Origin: Magnetospirillum sp. 15-1
GTDB lineage: Bacteria; Pseudomonadota; Alphaproteobacteria; Rhodospirillales; Magnetospirillaceae
Assembly: GCF_900184795.1 (NCBI RefSeq)
Contig: NZ_FXXN01000021.1
Span: forward strand, 81,999 to 145,998
Direction of reading: 5' to 3'
Length of the DNA: 64,000 bases
Shown one piece after another: positions 30,631 through 40,906 of this stretch. How positions within the stretch are numbered: position 1 is the first letter of the stretch; the number at the start of each line of letters is the position of its first letter. A program made the translations under genes and the position numbers. Below the pieces are notes generated by a model. It worked only from the letters and a program-made list of their open reading frames with translations. It was not told the origin of the DNA and searched no databases.

Positions 30631-31547
30631 ATCTTGCCAATGCCATTCCGCTCGAACAAAAAGCCGGGATCCTTGTTCTTGAACAATTCCCTGAGGTGCT
30701 GAGAGTTCGACTGAGCTGAGAACAGGAGTTCTGCTTCAGGCACCCATGGATCAGGGGTCCGGCTTGCCGCATGGAGGATTCCAATGATCCGCGCCTGAAG
30801 GGTGCCGAAATCGAATCCCCGTCCCCGCAGCGTGATCTTGGTGTAGTTGGAAGAATGCTCGAACGGGGACATGGATGCGGATGCCGGTGAGCCGCCGCGG
30901 AACAACTCGGCGATCCCGGCACTGATGGCGCCGATCTCACCGCCTTGTACCGCCACCAGGAACCGATCGAGATCGGATTCACGGATATGGATGAGCCGCT
31001 CACCCCGCCGCAGCATATGAAACCGATCATGGTAAATGCGTAGGAGCTGAAAGGCGGTGCCAGCGTTGGTCAATGCGTGATCAAATTCGCGTATGGGCAT
31101 ATCCTGGCCGACCACGCTGGCTCCGGCAAAGAACAGGCCGTCATGATTTTCGAGGAGGCCGACCAGGCCATCGACGAAGAACTCCCTGGCGAAATCCTCC
31201 ACCGCCAACTCCGATGCGTTCAATTCGTCATCTGGTACATTTTTCCAGCGGTGATAGGTTCGCCCGATGAGCGACGGAATACGGGTGGTGCCACGGCAGG
31301 CGTAGATCGAGTAGTCGTTCCGGTACAGGCCATCCTTGATATAGGTGGCAAAGAATTCCTCCGAGACCGTGGTGAAGAACGAGTCATCGGCCATTTCAAG
31401 GTGGTCCAACGACGACGAGCGGCTCCAGGCATAGCTGAAATACGGAAGGCCGAGGCTGGTCATCGCCACCTTCAGCGCTTCTTGCAGGTCAGGGATGCTG
31501 TTCGAATGAGCAGCTTCTTCCTGAAACTCCATCACATCCTTGACCAT
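30615..31547 (-). CDS. LuxR-like regulator with non-standard C-terminal winged helix
   Basis: A 310-residue protein. Residues about 15-200 resemble a LuxR autoinducer-binding domain: helix, FSYAWSRS, EEFFATYIKDGLYRNDYSIY with a candidate conserved Asp, and a RTYHRW aromatic cluster. The C-terminus does not match the GerE helix-turn-helix. It instead has GFDFGTLQARIIGILHAASRTPDPWVPEAELL and LRELFKNKDPGFLFERNGIGKIRLKL, a winged-helix-like pattern seen in some alphaproteobacterial regulators. It may sense a diffusible signal and control lysogeny or early transcription. No other repressor gene is visible in the window. Confidence 0.65.
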   Translation of the reverse strand: MVKDVMEFQEEAAHSNSIPDLQEALKVAMTSLGLPYFSYAWSRSSSLDHLEMADDSFFTTVSEEFFATYIKDGLYRNDYSIYACRGTTRIPSLIGRTYHRWKNVPDDELNASELAVEDFAREFFVDGLVGLLENHDGLFFAGASVVGQDMPIREFDHALTNAGTAFQLLRIYHDRFHMLRRGERLIHIRESDLDRFLVAVQGGEIGAISAGIAELFRGGSPASASMSPFEHSSNYTKITLRGRGFDFGTLQARIIGILHAASRTPDPWVPEAELLFSAQSNSQHLRELFKNKDPGFLFERNGIGKIRLKL

Positions 31548-31748
31548 TTCGACCCTCCAGCGGAAGAATCTGCGAGGTCAGAATATCACAGCATCGGTCG
31601 ATGTCATGCTTGGCGCCTACGCCAGTATCCGTTGCCATCCGAAAGTCTCCGTCCCCGGATTGTTACGACCGAAGGAGCAAGCATAGGGTTTCCGCAATAA
31701 CCAATTGCCGGGGCGAACGACCCCAGCGAAGGATTGCGGACACCACCG

Positions 31749-31946
31749 ATGCACAATGCTCTGTCTCCCGACCGCATGACCGCCGCCGAGCGCCTGGACG
31801 AGGTCGCCAACATCCTGGCCACTGGCCTGATCCGGCTGAAGGCGCGGAAATCCAGTCGTTTATCTGCTGACGCCAGAGACAGTTCCCTCGACTTCATGGC
31901 CGGCCAGAGCGGTCATGTCCCCGTCAACCGACGGAGGAAATCATGA
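31749..31946 (+). CDS. Small protein preceding DUF2924-recombinase operon
   Basis: A 65-residue protein (MTAAERLDEVANILATGLIRLKARKSSRLSADARDSSLDFMAGQSGH within it) that in related prophages often opens the operon of DUF2924 protein plus serine recombinase. The C-terminus is basic (PVNRRRKS). The stop overlaps the DUF2924 start by 4 bp. No function is known. It may assist the recombinase as a small directionality or expression factor, which is speculation. Confidence 0.78.
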   Translation: MHNALSPDRMTAAERLDEVANILATGLIRLKARKSSRLSADARDSSLDFMAGQSGHVPVNRRRKS

Positions 31947-32386
31947 CCGAGGACCCCCTGCTGGCCCGCTTGGCCGCCCTGAAGACGGCGCCGATCCCGG
32001 ACCTGAAGGTGCTGTGGCGCGATCTGTTCGAGGCCGAGGCGCCGCCCTACAACCGCACCTTCCTGGAAAGCCGCCTGGCCTACCGCCTCCAGGAACTGGC
32101 CTATGGTGGGCTGGCGGTCACCACCGTCGCCCGGCTGGAGAACATGGCCGAGGATTTCGACACCACCAAGGGGCGCCGCAAGAAGGAGCTGGATCGCCCC
32201 ATCGCCGGCACAAGGCTGGTGAGGGAATGGAAGGGCGTCGAGCATTGCGTCACCGTCCGCGAGGACGGCTTCGAATACCAGGGCCGCCCCTACCAGTCGC
32301 TGTCGGCGGTGGCCCGCGCCATTACCGGCACCCGCTGGAACGGCTTGGCCTTCTTTGGCCTGAAGAACTGGAGGAAGGGGGCATGA
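31943..32386 (+). CDS. DUF2924 family protein
   Basis: A 147-residue protein of the DUF2924 family: LARLAALKTAPIPDLKVLWRDLFEAEAPPYNRTFLESRLAYRLQELAYGG, then a basic middle and a beta-rich C-terminus with DGFEYQGRPYQSLSAVARAITG. The C-terminal part looks like a homing-type or intein-associated small DNA-binding fold. It is translationally coupled to the recombinase (4-bp overlap), and the pair is widespread in alphaproteobacterial prophages. It is likely a recombination accessory factor. Confidence 0.93.
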   Translation: MTEDPLLARLAALKTAPIPDLKVLWRDLFEAEAPPYNRTFLESRLAYRLQELAYGGLAVTTVARLENMAEDFDTTKGRRKKELDRPIAGTRLVREWKGVEHCVTVREDGFEYQGRPYQSLSAVARAITGTRWNGLAFFGLKNWRKGA

Positions 32387-33702
32387 AACCCGCCGGAACC
32401 AAGCCGATCCGCAAGCTGCGCTGCGCCGTCTACACCCGCAAATCAACCGAGGAAGGCCTCGAGATGGAGTTCAACTCGCTGGATGCCCAGCGGGAATCCT
32501 GCGAAGCCTACGTCACCAGCCAGAAGGCGGAAGGCTGGGTGCTGGTGCCGACCCATTACGACGATGGCGGCTTTTCCGGCGGTACCCTGGAACGCCCCGG
32601 CCTGAGGCGTCTGCGGGCCGACATCGAGGCCGGGTTGGTGGACGTGGTGGTGGTCTACAAGATCGACCGTCTCTCGCGCTCGCTGATGGATTTCTCCAAG
32701 CTGGTCGAAGTGTTCGACCGCAACGATGTCACCTTCGTCAGCATCACCCAGTCGTTCAACACCACCACCAGCATGGGCCGCCTGACGCTCAACATCCTGC
32801 TGTCCTTCGCCCAATTCGAACGCGAGGTGATCGGCGAACGTGTCCGCGACAAGGTGGCCGCATCGCGGCGCAAGGGAATCTGGATGGGCGGGCCGCTGCC
32901 CTTCGGCTATCGCTGTGCCGACCGCAAGCTGCTGGTGGTGGAGGAAGAAGCCGCCATCGTCCGCATGATCTTCGAACGTTTCGTCCGCCTTGGCTCCGCC
33001 ACCATGCTGGTGCGGGAACTGGCCGCCGAGGGCGTCACTCGCCGCGGCAAGAAACTGGACAAGGGCGGCCTCTACAAGATGCTGGCCAATCCGCTCTATA
33101 TCGGCAAGGCGGTCCACAAGGGCGTGGCCTACGACGGCGAACATGAGCCGATCATCGATCAGGCCCTATGGGACAAGGTCCGCTCCATCACCGAAATCTC
33201 CCCCCGTGTCCGCGCCAACCGCACGCGGGTGCAGACTCCGGCCTTGCTGAAGGGAATCGTCTTTGCCCCTGGCGGTCGGGCGATGACGCCGACCCACACC
33301 CGTAAGAAGGGGCGGCTGTACCGTTATTACGTGACCACCAGCATCATCAAGGAAGGCCCCGACGCCTGCCCGGTTGGCCGCGTCCCCGCTGCCCAGGTCG
33401 AAAATGCGGTGATCGACCAGTTGCGCTCGCTGCTGCGCACCCCGGAGATGGTGGTTCGCACCTGGAAAAGCGTCCGCGCCGAGGGCGAAACCATGACGGA
33501 GAAGGAGGTCGCGGCCGCGCTGGGGCAACTCGATCCCCTGTGGGACGAACTGTTCCCCGCCGAGCAGACCCGCATCGTCCAGCTTCTGGTCGAGCGGGTC
33601 GATATCTCCACCGACGGCGTTCGCATCGCGCTCCGTACCGAGGGACTGGCCCAACTGGCCGGGGAATTGAAACCAGCCCGTCGCCGGAGGACCGCAGCAT
33701 GA
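32383..33702 (+). CDS. Large serine recombinase (prophage integrase)
   Basis: A 439-residue large serine recombinase. The N-terminal resolvase domain has YTRKSTEEG with catalytic Ser21 and VVYKIDRLSRSLMDFSKLV with the active-site arginines. A recombinase domain follows (LPFGYRCAD..., LYKMLANPLYIGKAVHKG). The zinc-ribbon region that many relatives have is not obvious, as only one cysteine (CPVGR) is left. It catalyses integration and excision between attP and attB. The C-terminus is basic. Its gene overlaps both neighbours by 4 bp. Confidence 0.95.
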   Translation: MKPAGTKPIRKLRCAVYTRKSTEEGLEMEFNSLDAQRESCEAYVTSQKAEGWVLVPTHYDDGGFSGGTLERPGLRRLRADIEAGLVDVVVVYKIDRLSRSLMDFSKLVEVFDRNDVTFVSITQSFNTTTSMGRLTLNILLSFAQFEREVIGERVRDKVAASRRKGIWMGGPLPFGYRCADRKLLVVEEEAAIVRMIFERFVRLGSATMLVRELAAEGVTRRGKKLDKGGLYKMLANPLYIGKAVHKGVAYDGEHEPIIDQALWDKVRSITEISPRVRANRTRVQTPALLKGIVFAPGGRAMTPTHTRKKGRLYRYYVTTSIIKEGPDACPVGRVPAAQVENAVIDQLRSLLRTPEMVVRTWKSVRAEGETMTEKEVAAALGQLDPLWDELFPAEQTRIVQLLVERVDISTDGVRIALRTEGLAQLAGELKPARRRRTAA

Positions 33703-34103
33703 CCACGGTGTTCGTGCCGATGACCTTCCGCCGCATCGGCGGTCGCAAGCGGATCGTCCTGCCCGACGGCAGCCTGTACAATCCCGAGACGCGGGTTCCG
33801 GTCGACAGCCCCATCGTCCGGTCGCTGGCGCGAGCCTTCCGTTGGCGGCGGTTGCTGGAATCCGGTCGTCACGCCTCCATCAACGAACTGGCCAAGGCCG
33901 AACGGGTCGATCGCGCCTTTGCCAGCCGCGTCCTCCGCCTGACCCTGCTGGCCCCCGATATCGTCGAGGCCATCCTCGCCGGGCGGCAGCCCGAGAAGCT
34001 CACCGTGCGGGCGCTGCTGGAACCGTTTCCGGCGGAATGGGCCGAGCAGCGGCGGGCGTTCATAGGCGACGAGCGCATGCACCATGAGCATGCTGGCCGT
34101 TAA
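33699..34103 (+). CDS. Recombinase-associated small DNA-binding-like protein
   Basis: A 134-residue basic protein downstream of and overlapping the recombinase gene. It starts with a beta hairpin (FRRIGGRKRIVLPDGS), followed by a helix-turn-helix-like stretch (SINELAKAERVDRAFASRVLRLTLLAPDIVEAILAG). This resembles the ParB helix-turn-helix (KorB-like). The third gene of the DUF2924-recombinase operon is usually of this kind. It probably aids recombinase function, for example directionality; unproven. Confidence 0.75.
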   Translation: MTTVFVPMTFRRIGGRKRIVLPDGSLYNPETRVPVDSPIVRSLARAFRWRRLLESGRHASINELAKAERVDRAFASRVLRLTLLAPDIVEAILAGRQPEKLTVRALLEPFPAEWAEQRRAFIGDERMHHEHAGR

Positions 34104-34140
34104 TGCGAGATACGGGGGACATGGTGGCTTCCTGAGCTGC

Positions 34141-34163
34141 GGGGCGGCCGGAACCGCCCCTTT
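34141..34163 (+). terminator. Terminator after the recombinase operon
   Basis: GGGGCGG (34141-34147), a 6-base loop and CCGCCCC (34154-34160) are followed by TTT. It lies 37 bp after the last recombinase-operon gene and faces the convergent HicA-like gene, so it may serve both sides. Confidence 0.6.
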
Positions 34164-34170
34164 GCCAATA

Positions 34171-34386
34171 TTACGGACGCATGATGCAAATTGCCGCCCG
34201 CTTCAGATCCCTGACGAAATTGAGCGGGGACCGTTTATCGCTCGGGGTGCCGGGGACGGTGACGGCCGCCTTACCGTCGGGGGACACGACCCTGCCGTGC
34301 TTGGAGCCGCGACGGTACGTCCATCCAAGGGCCAATAGGCGGCGGACCTCCGCGTCGATCTTGTCGGACCTGCTGTAGCGCCTCAT
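34171..34386 (-). CDS. HicA-like small RNA-binding protein
   Basis: A 71-residue basic protein. LLALGWTYRRGSKHGRVVSPDGKAAVTVPG resembles the dsRBD-like HicA fold with its GS-x-H motif (His30 is the candidate catalytic residue) and the following VPG turn. RSPLNFVRDLKRA fits the last helix. HicA toxins cut mRNA and pair with HicB antitoxins, but no HicB is present here. The gene overlaps the upstream 579-residue gene by 4 bp, so that gene may be the functional partner. Similarity is by pattern only. Confidence 0.6.
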   Translation of the reverse strand: MRRYSRSDKIDAEVRRLLALGWTYRRGSKHGRVVSPDGKAAVTVPGTPSDKRSPLNFVRDLKRAAICIMRP

Positions 34387-36122
34387 TTCCGCACCTCCGC
34401 CTCGTAGACCAGGCGGAAGCCGATCATCATCGACTTGTACTTTCCGGCCGAGCGTGGCGAGAACCGTGCCCTCTCGGCGGACACCCGGGCTTCGGCGACG
34501 TAGCCGACCTCGTATTGGGAGCACCCGAACAGCCCGTTGATCGCAGCCCCCTCGGCCTGGAGCCATTCGCCGAACCAAGCGGAGCGGACGACCTCCATGC
34601 CGGCCTCCGAGCGTTCCATCGCCATATTTGCAGGGTTCCGCCGCAGCGTCAGGGAATCGAAGTCTTCGCGGCCCATGTGCGGGGGATGGCCGTCGAACAC
34701 GTGGCCGTCGGCGGCGACGAAGTCGTAGAGCCGCTTGGAGAATGCCTCCTTCAGCTCGGTCATGGACACCTTGTCGGGGACCAGCCCGCCAGCGAGGGCG
34801 AGCCACTCATCCTCGGTGGGAAGCCGTACGGGGAGCTTCTGCGTCCGCTTAATCCAGCGGGCATAGGCCTTGGCGTCATACCAGGTGACGGCGGCCGGGT
34901 CGTCGGGATCGCCGGCGAGGTCCAGCGGCTCAAGATCGGAGAGGCTGAGCCGGTGGGCCAGGTAGTCGGGGTTGTCCCGCAGGAAGCGGTGGAACCGCCG
35001 GACGGGGACCAGGGGTGAGAAGCAGAGGTCTTTCCCCAGTACCGTGGCCACCGTATATCCCGGACGGAAAGGGCTCTTGCGGGGCGTGTGGGAATACCGC
35101 CCCTGCCGGGTCAGGTGGGCCTTCAGGATTTCATCCCGGCCGGGATAGTTAAGGTGTGTTCCGCCATGGGCGTAGAAGGACTCCTCGGCGGCGTGCCAAT
35201 CGGCCTCCAGCCATCCGTCGTGCGAGAAGTAGAGGCGGACGTCCAGCTCGGAAGCCTCCTCCGTCTTGGAGAAGTCCTTGTCCCGGAGGTAAGGGGCGTA
35301 GGGGTTGCGTTTGAATTCGGCGTCACGGACGCCCTCGAAGACGAAGTCGTAGCCGCCGTCGGGGCCCTTCAGGAAGGCCAGCCGGTCATTGTAGGGGATG
35401 ACTTCCACCCACCCCTGGGGGCAGAGTTCGAGGACGCGGCGGAACAGTCGCCCGGCGGATTCGATCCGCTCCGCATCGCCGTCACCGAGGTTGTACAGCT
35501 GGGCGACGATCCTGCCGTCCTCGCCCAGGTCGCAGAGTTGGTCGCCGATCAGGTTGTCGAGGGTGTGGGTGTCTCCCGCACACATCAGATCGGTCTCGCT
35601 GCGGATGAAATAGTTGTCCGGCGGCACGTTCTCCCGGATCTCGGCGGGCTTGATCTCGTCGAAAGGGATGTCGCGGAGGTTAGCCCCATACATTCCGCGG
35701 TAGCCGACCTTGAGGCCGTCAGTGGCGGCGGCGGCCCGGAGCAGGACGAAAACATCGAGACCGGTGAAAATCCGCTTGGGCATGGGCAGGCCCGAGGCGA
35801 ACAGGCGGTCGGCGATCTGGCGGTGGCCGAGCCGAACGCGTTGGTCGGGAAGATTCGTCGGCAGGACGTCCTTACGGAAGGCGAGGCCATGCCCACGCAT
35901 GAAGGTTGGCAGCTTGCCCTTCCACTCGGCAACGTATCCGCCGAAGCCGCCCTTGAAGCCAAGGCGGTGGGCGATGTGGTTCAGGGCGAGGTTGTGGGGA
36001 AGCTTCCGCTCGTCATCGAGGTAGATGGTACGGGCGAGCTTGGCGGCCCGCTTCAGACTCTTGGGGTCGATGCCTTCGACCGGTGCGAGGTGGAAGTTGT
36101 CGAAGGTCAGGAATTTAGACAT
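34383..36122 (-). CDS. Protein with C-terminal formylglycine-generating-enzyme-like domain
   Basis: A 579-residue protein in three parts. The N-terminal about 70 residues (LKRAAKLARTIYLDDERKL, LALNHIAHRLGFKGGFGGYV) resemble a helical motif seen at the start of plasmid and toxin-linked proteins. The middle 75-400 is unrecognised. The C-terminus has FGE-sulfatase signatures: VTWYDAKAYARWI (412-424), RLPTEDEWLALAGG (433-446) and IGFRLVYE (567-574). Sulfatase-activating FGE uses a cysteine pair that is not evident here, so it is probably a non-enzymatic binding fold. It overlaps the HicA-like gene. Confidence 0.72.
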   Translation of the reverse strand: MSKFLTFDNFHLAPVEGIDPKSLKRAAKLARTIYLDDERKLPHNLALNHIAHRLGFKGGFGGYVAEWKGKLPTFMRGHGLAFRKDVLPTNLPDQRVRLGHRQIADRLFASGLPMPKRIFTGLDVFVLLRAAAATDGLKVGYRGMYGANLRDIPFDEIKPAEIRENVPPDNYFIRSETDLMCAGDTHTLDNLIGDQLCDLGEDGRIVAQLYNLGDGDAERIESAGRLFRRVLELCPQGWVEVIPYNDRLAFLKGPDGGYDFVFEGVRDAEFKRNPYAPYLRDKDFSKTEEASELDVRLYFSHDGWLEADWHAAEESFYAHGGTHLNYPGRDEILKAHLTRQGRYSHTPRKSPFRPGYTVATVLGKDLCFSPLVPVRRFHRFLRDNPDYLAHRLSLSDLEPLDLAGDPDDPAAVTWYDAKAYARWIKRTQKLPVRLPTEDEWLALAGGLVPDKVSMTELKEAFSKRLYDFVAADGHVFDGHPPHMGREDFDSLTLRRNPANMAMERSEAGMEVVRSAWFGEWLQAEGAAINGLFGCSQYEVGYVAEARVSAERARFSPRSAGKYKSMMIGFRLVYEAEVRK

Positions 36123-36390
36123 GCAGATTCTCCGGCGTCTTCACGCACGTCCGCTTGCGTAGATTGGAGCTGGAGAAAATGGTCCCTGATGCAGGTTGAA
36201 CGCATCTGCGGCGGTTCGTTCCCCCACGCGGACGTGTTCTCGGGGATCAAAGGCCCGTCGCGGCCCTGAAGGGAAGATCGCAAAGATCGACCAGCCTGGC
36301 AAGTCCAAACCGTGGAATGGCGGACGGCCCAACTTCGCGGCATAATCGTGGCGACAGTTCTCCATCCGTGTCCGGCAACGAGCTTACAGC

Positions 36391-37314
36391 ATGGCATCCA
36401 ATGAGAATACAGCCCGGAAAGGCGTGAACGCCGTCGAGGCCACTTTCCTCGAAATGGGATGGCTCTTCCGCGATCAACCGGTCAGCGACTACGGCGTGGA
36501 TGCCCATGCGGAGATCGTCGAGGACGGGGAACCAACAGGCAAGCTCATCGCCCTCCAAATCAAGTCCGGCAGTTCGTTCTTCAAGAAGCGGGGCAACGGC
36601 TATGTTTTCCGGGGCGAGGCACGCCACCTGTCGTATTGGACCAATCACTCCCTTCCGGTGATTCTCATTCTCCACAATCCCGAAACGCAGTTGACGGTAT
36701 GGACGAAGATCGAGCGCCACCTCGTAACGGAAGGGGAAAGCGGCTCATGGACGGTGGAGATACCGTCCTATCGGACCCTCTCTGCGAATTCCGCAACAGC
36801 GATTGCCGACAGCATTCCCCGGAGCGATCCGGAAAGCATGCGGCGGGACCGCATGGCGCTGGCCTTGCAGATGATTAGCGAGATAGAGGAGCGAGGGGAG
36901 GCTTACCTTACGGTCGACGAGTGGGTGAACAAGTCCCTGAATTTCCGTGGGGCGGCGATCCACTTTGGCGAGCCGTGGGAAAAGCCGGATTACATTTGGG
37001 ATTTTTACTACCCTTCCAACTCGATTTCGGGGGTCATGGATCTTCTGTTTCCCTGGCTGTCGTACACCTACCATTGCTCTCCGGAGGAAGACGGAAGCGG
37101 GGAAGTGATGACACACACGTTCGAGGTGGAGATAAACGACCTTGGGCGCGCGTTCCTAATGATGGAGAGATTTTACCAGGACGGGCCGGAACCGAGTGTT
37201 TGCCCCGATCTTCCGGAGCCATCTGAAGACCACATGGACGAGGACGATTGGAACGAATATCTGTTCCAGGAAGCCTTGCGGAAGGATCGCGAAAGCGAGG
37301 CTGGAGAGGACTGA
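36391..37314 (+). CDS. DUF4365 nuclease-like protein
   Basis: A 307-residue protein with an N-terminal DUF4365/PD-(D/E)XK core: Glu16 in VEATFLEMGW, Asp37 in DYGVDAHAEI and the Q-x-K pair in LIALQIKSG (56-58). The remaining about 190 residues are mainly aromatic and acidic, ending in a Glu/Asp-rich tail. DUF4365 proteins are found in defence contexts as nuclease effectors. Here the partner is unclear: the FGE-like gene diverges from it over a 268-bp gap and the SEC-C gene converges on it, so nothing shows them as one unit. ATG at 36391 precedes the conserved start. Confidence 0.8.
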   Translation: MASNENTARKGVNAVEATFLEMGWLFRDQPVSDYGVDAHAEIVEDGEPTGKLIALQIKSGSSFFKKRGNGYVFRGEARHLSYWTNHSLPVILILHNPETQLTVWTKIERHLVTEGESGSWTVEIPSYRTLSANSATAIADSIPRSDPESMRRDRMALALQMISEIEERGEAYLTVDEWVNKSLNFRGAAIHFGEPWEKPDYIWDFYYPSNSISGVMDLLFPWLSYTYHCSPEEDGSGEVMTHTFEVEINDLGRAFLMMERFYQDGPEPSVCPDLPEPSEDHMDEDDWNEYLFQEALRKDRESEAGED

Positions 37315-37364
37315 ACCGGGTTCCGCGCCTATGGGGTGAAATCCGCGAGCAGGCGAGATTGGGC

Positions 37365-39509
<2,145 letters not shown>

Positions 39510-39961
39510 CGTCGATACTGGCTTTGCCGCCCCCTACTTCAGCGTTGGTGTCTTTGCACCTTCCCAAGGTGCGTGACCTCTAAATTGCCAGCTTAGCGTG
39601 AAAGAGGGGGTGCGTCCCACAGAGGTCTTTCCCCAGACGCGATTAAACTTCAGTTCCTGGTCCAAAGAGGATGCTGTTGATACAGCGAACAGACTCCGTC
39701 GCCGGACTCCATCGGGCCTCCACGAAAATCGCCAAACCACACGACGCGGCGATTCCGGGAATATCATTGAATCCCAGGAGGCTGGCGACCTGTTGATACG
39801 AAAGAGCGAGTCAACAGGTCTGGAGAGAAAGGCGCTATAGAGAGAGAATTCAGCCGATTCCCGGCAGGCCCGTGTCGGCGCTTATACCGATGAAAACCGC
39901 ACGGAACCTTGGGATATCCAAGGTGGCGTCTATGCGGTAGAGCAGGTTTGTCTGGTGAGAA
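39510..39961. other. Gene-free spacer with inverted repeats, next to tRNA-Glu
   Basis: No convincing gene lies in these 452 bp. Two perfect inverted repeats stand out: ACCTGTTGA/TCAACAGGT (39788-39796 and 39811-39819) and CCTTGG-GATAT-CCAAGG (39907-39923), the latter 40 bp from the tRNA. They could be termini or att sites of an inserted element. No direct-repeat copy of the tRNA 3' end was found by reading. Confidence 0.4.
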
Positions 39962-40037
39962 TGGCGTCCCCACGGGGATTCGAACCCCGGTTACCGCCGT
40001 GAGAGGGCGGTGTCCTAGGCCTCTAGACGATGGGGAC
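39962..40037 (-). tRNA. tRNA-Glu (anticodon CTC)
   Basis: The minus-strand sequence folds as a 76-nt cloverleaf including encoded CCA: acceptor GTCCCCA, anticodon arm CCGCC-CTCTCAC-GGCGG (anticodon CTC reads GAG), and T arm CCGGGGTTCGAATCCCCG. The terminal CCA occupies 39962-39964. The gene marks the right edge of the accessory island. Confidence 0.95.
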
Positions 40038-40057
40038 GTCGAGGCGCGAGGCCCGCT

Positions 40058-40528
40058 TTATGTCGGAAAGACGGCCCCCTGGCAAGCTCTTTTTTCCGCC
40101 GTTTCCATGCGGACCGCAAAGATCTTTCCCGCCTCGCGGTCCAGGCGGTGGGCCTGCATCTGGATGGCCTGGGGGCGGCCGTCGCCGTCGGCGGCGATCC
40201 CGACGATCAACCAGATCATTTCCGGCTCCCAGGCCTGGGCCAGATCGGTGGCCGACGGTTTGGCGCTGCCGTCGGGGTGGGAGTGCCAGTGGCCGATCAC
40301 CCGCTCGCCGGTGCCGCGCACCGACCGTTCGGCGGCGAAGCGGACCACCGGGTCCAGTTCGAACCGATCATTGCCCTGGGTCTTGAGAAGATTGTCGGCG
40401 ACCATGATCCGGGTAACGGTGACGACCCGCCGCCCCTTACCGATCAGCAGGCCGCAGCCCTCGGCCGGCCAAGCGGCCTCGGCGGCGGTGGCGATGGAGG
40501 CCATCTGTTCCGCCGAGAGGACCAGCAT
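40058..40528 (-). CDS. JAMM/MPN+ family metallopeptidase
   Basis: A 156-residue M67-type peptidase: Glu in AEGCGLLIG and the zinc signature HWHSHPDGSAKPSATD (H-x-H-P, eight residues, S-x-x-D). Bacterial members remove ubiquitin-like or sulfur-carrier proteins, for example in cysteine or thiocarboxylate pathways. The target here is unknown. The gene follows the tRNA by 20 bp and precedes a small membrane protein; both are on the minus strand. Confidence 0.9.
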   Translation of the reverse strand: MLVLSAEQMASIATAAEAAWPAEGCGLLIGKGRRVVTVTRIMVADNLLKTQGNDRFELDPVVRFAAERSVRGTGERVIGHWHSHPDGSAKPSATDLAQAWEPEMIWLIVGIAADGDGRPQAIQMQAHRLDREAGKIFAVRMETAEKRACQGAVFPT

Positions 40529-40537
40529 GGCCGGGGC

Positions 40538-40867
40538 CTAACGGACGGCCGGTTCGGGGGTCAGCACGAAGCCGCCCGCCACCTTGCCCTGGCCGGGGTC
40601 GAGCACCAGGATGCGCTCGGGCCCGCCGCCGGTCAGGCGCAGCACCACCCGCTCGCCGGCCACCACCATCTGTTCGATCCGCGAACCGGCGGGAACCGGC
40701 ACCGCCAGTTGGCCGAATTCCGAGACCGGCACGGCGGCGGCACGGCCCGAGATGGCCGAAGACGTTCCCTTCCCCGGCGCTTTGCTGTAAAGCCCATAGC
40801 CAAGGACGCCCAAGCCGGCCAGCAGCAGAACCCCCAAGAACACCACCAACCCTTTGATCGCTCTCAT
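40538..40867 (-). CDS. DUF6476-like small membrane-anchored protein
   Basis: A 109-residue protein with one N-terminal membrane helix (GLVVFLGVLLLAGLGVLGYGLY) and a small beta-rich outside domain (LAVPVPAGSRIEQMVVAGERVVLRLTGGGPERILVLDP). This matches DUF6476, found upstream of the JAMM gene in related bacteria. The 9-bp spacing suggests the two are cotranscribed. No function is known. It diverges from rluD. Confidence 0.78.
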   Translation of the reverse strand: MRAIKGLVVFLGVLLLAGLGVLGYGLYSKAPGKGTSSAISGRAAAVPVSEFGQLAVPVPAGSRIEQMVVAGERVVLRLTGGGPERILVLDPGQGKVAGGFVLTPEPAVR

Positions 40868-40906
40868 GATCCCAGCTTCAATCCCTGTTTATCGATGGAC
40901 ATTCCC

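Larger units (their letters stand above)
1..34163. mobile_element. Prophage (lambda-type siphophage), left end outside window
   Basis: A continuous set of phage genes: packaging, head and tail genes on the minus strand (1-14822), small accessory genes (14922-17213), methylation, recombination and replication genes (17200-30484), a regulator (30615-31547) and a large serine recombinase operon on the plus strand (31749-34103). Head gene order matches the lambda module: Nu1, A, W, B, C/Nu3, D, E. No lysis genes or tail tip genes are visible, so the element continues beyond position 1. No attachment site could be identified, so the right boundary is uncertain. It lies between the terminator at about 34160 and the tRNA-Glu at 39962. 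Confidence 0.93.

Noticed and set aside
34383-36122. Target protein of a diversity-generating retroelement
   Set aside because: The FGE-like fold is similar to such targets, but there is no reverse transcriptase and no template repeat in the window.
39962-40037. tRNA-Glu as attachment site of the prophage serine recombinase
   Set aside because: Large serine integrases rarely use tRNA genes, and no duplicated tRNA 3' end was seen. The boundary is left open.
40148-40894. Long upstream extension of the rluD frame
   Set aside because: The extension is antisense to the JAMM and DUF6476-like genes and has low-complexity composition. RluD begins with the S4 domain.
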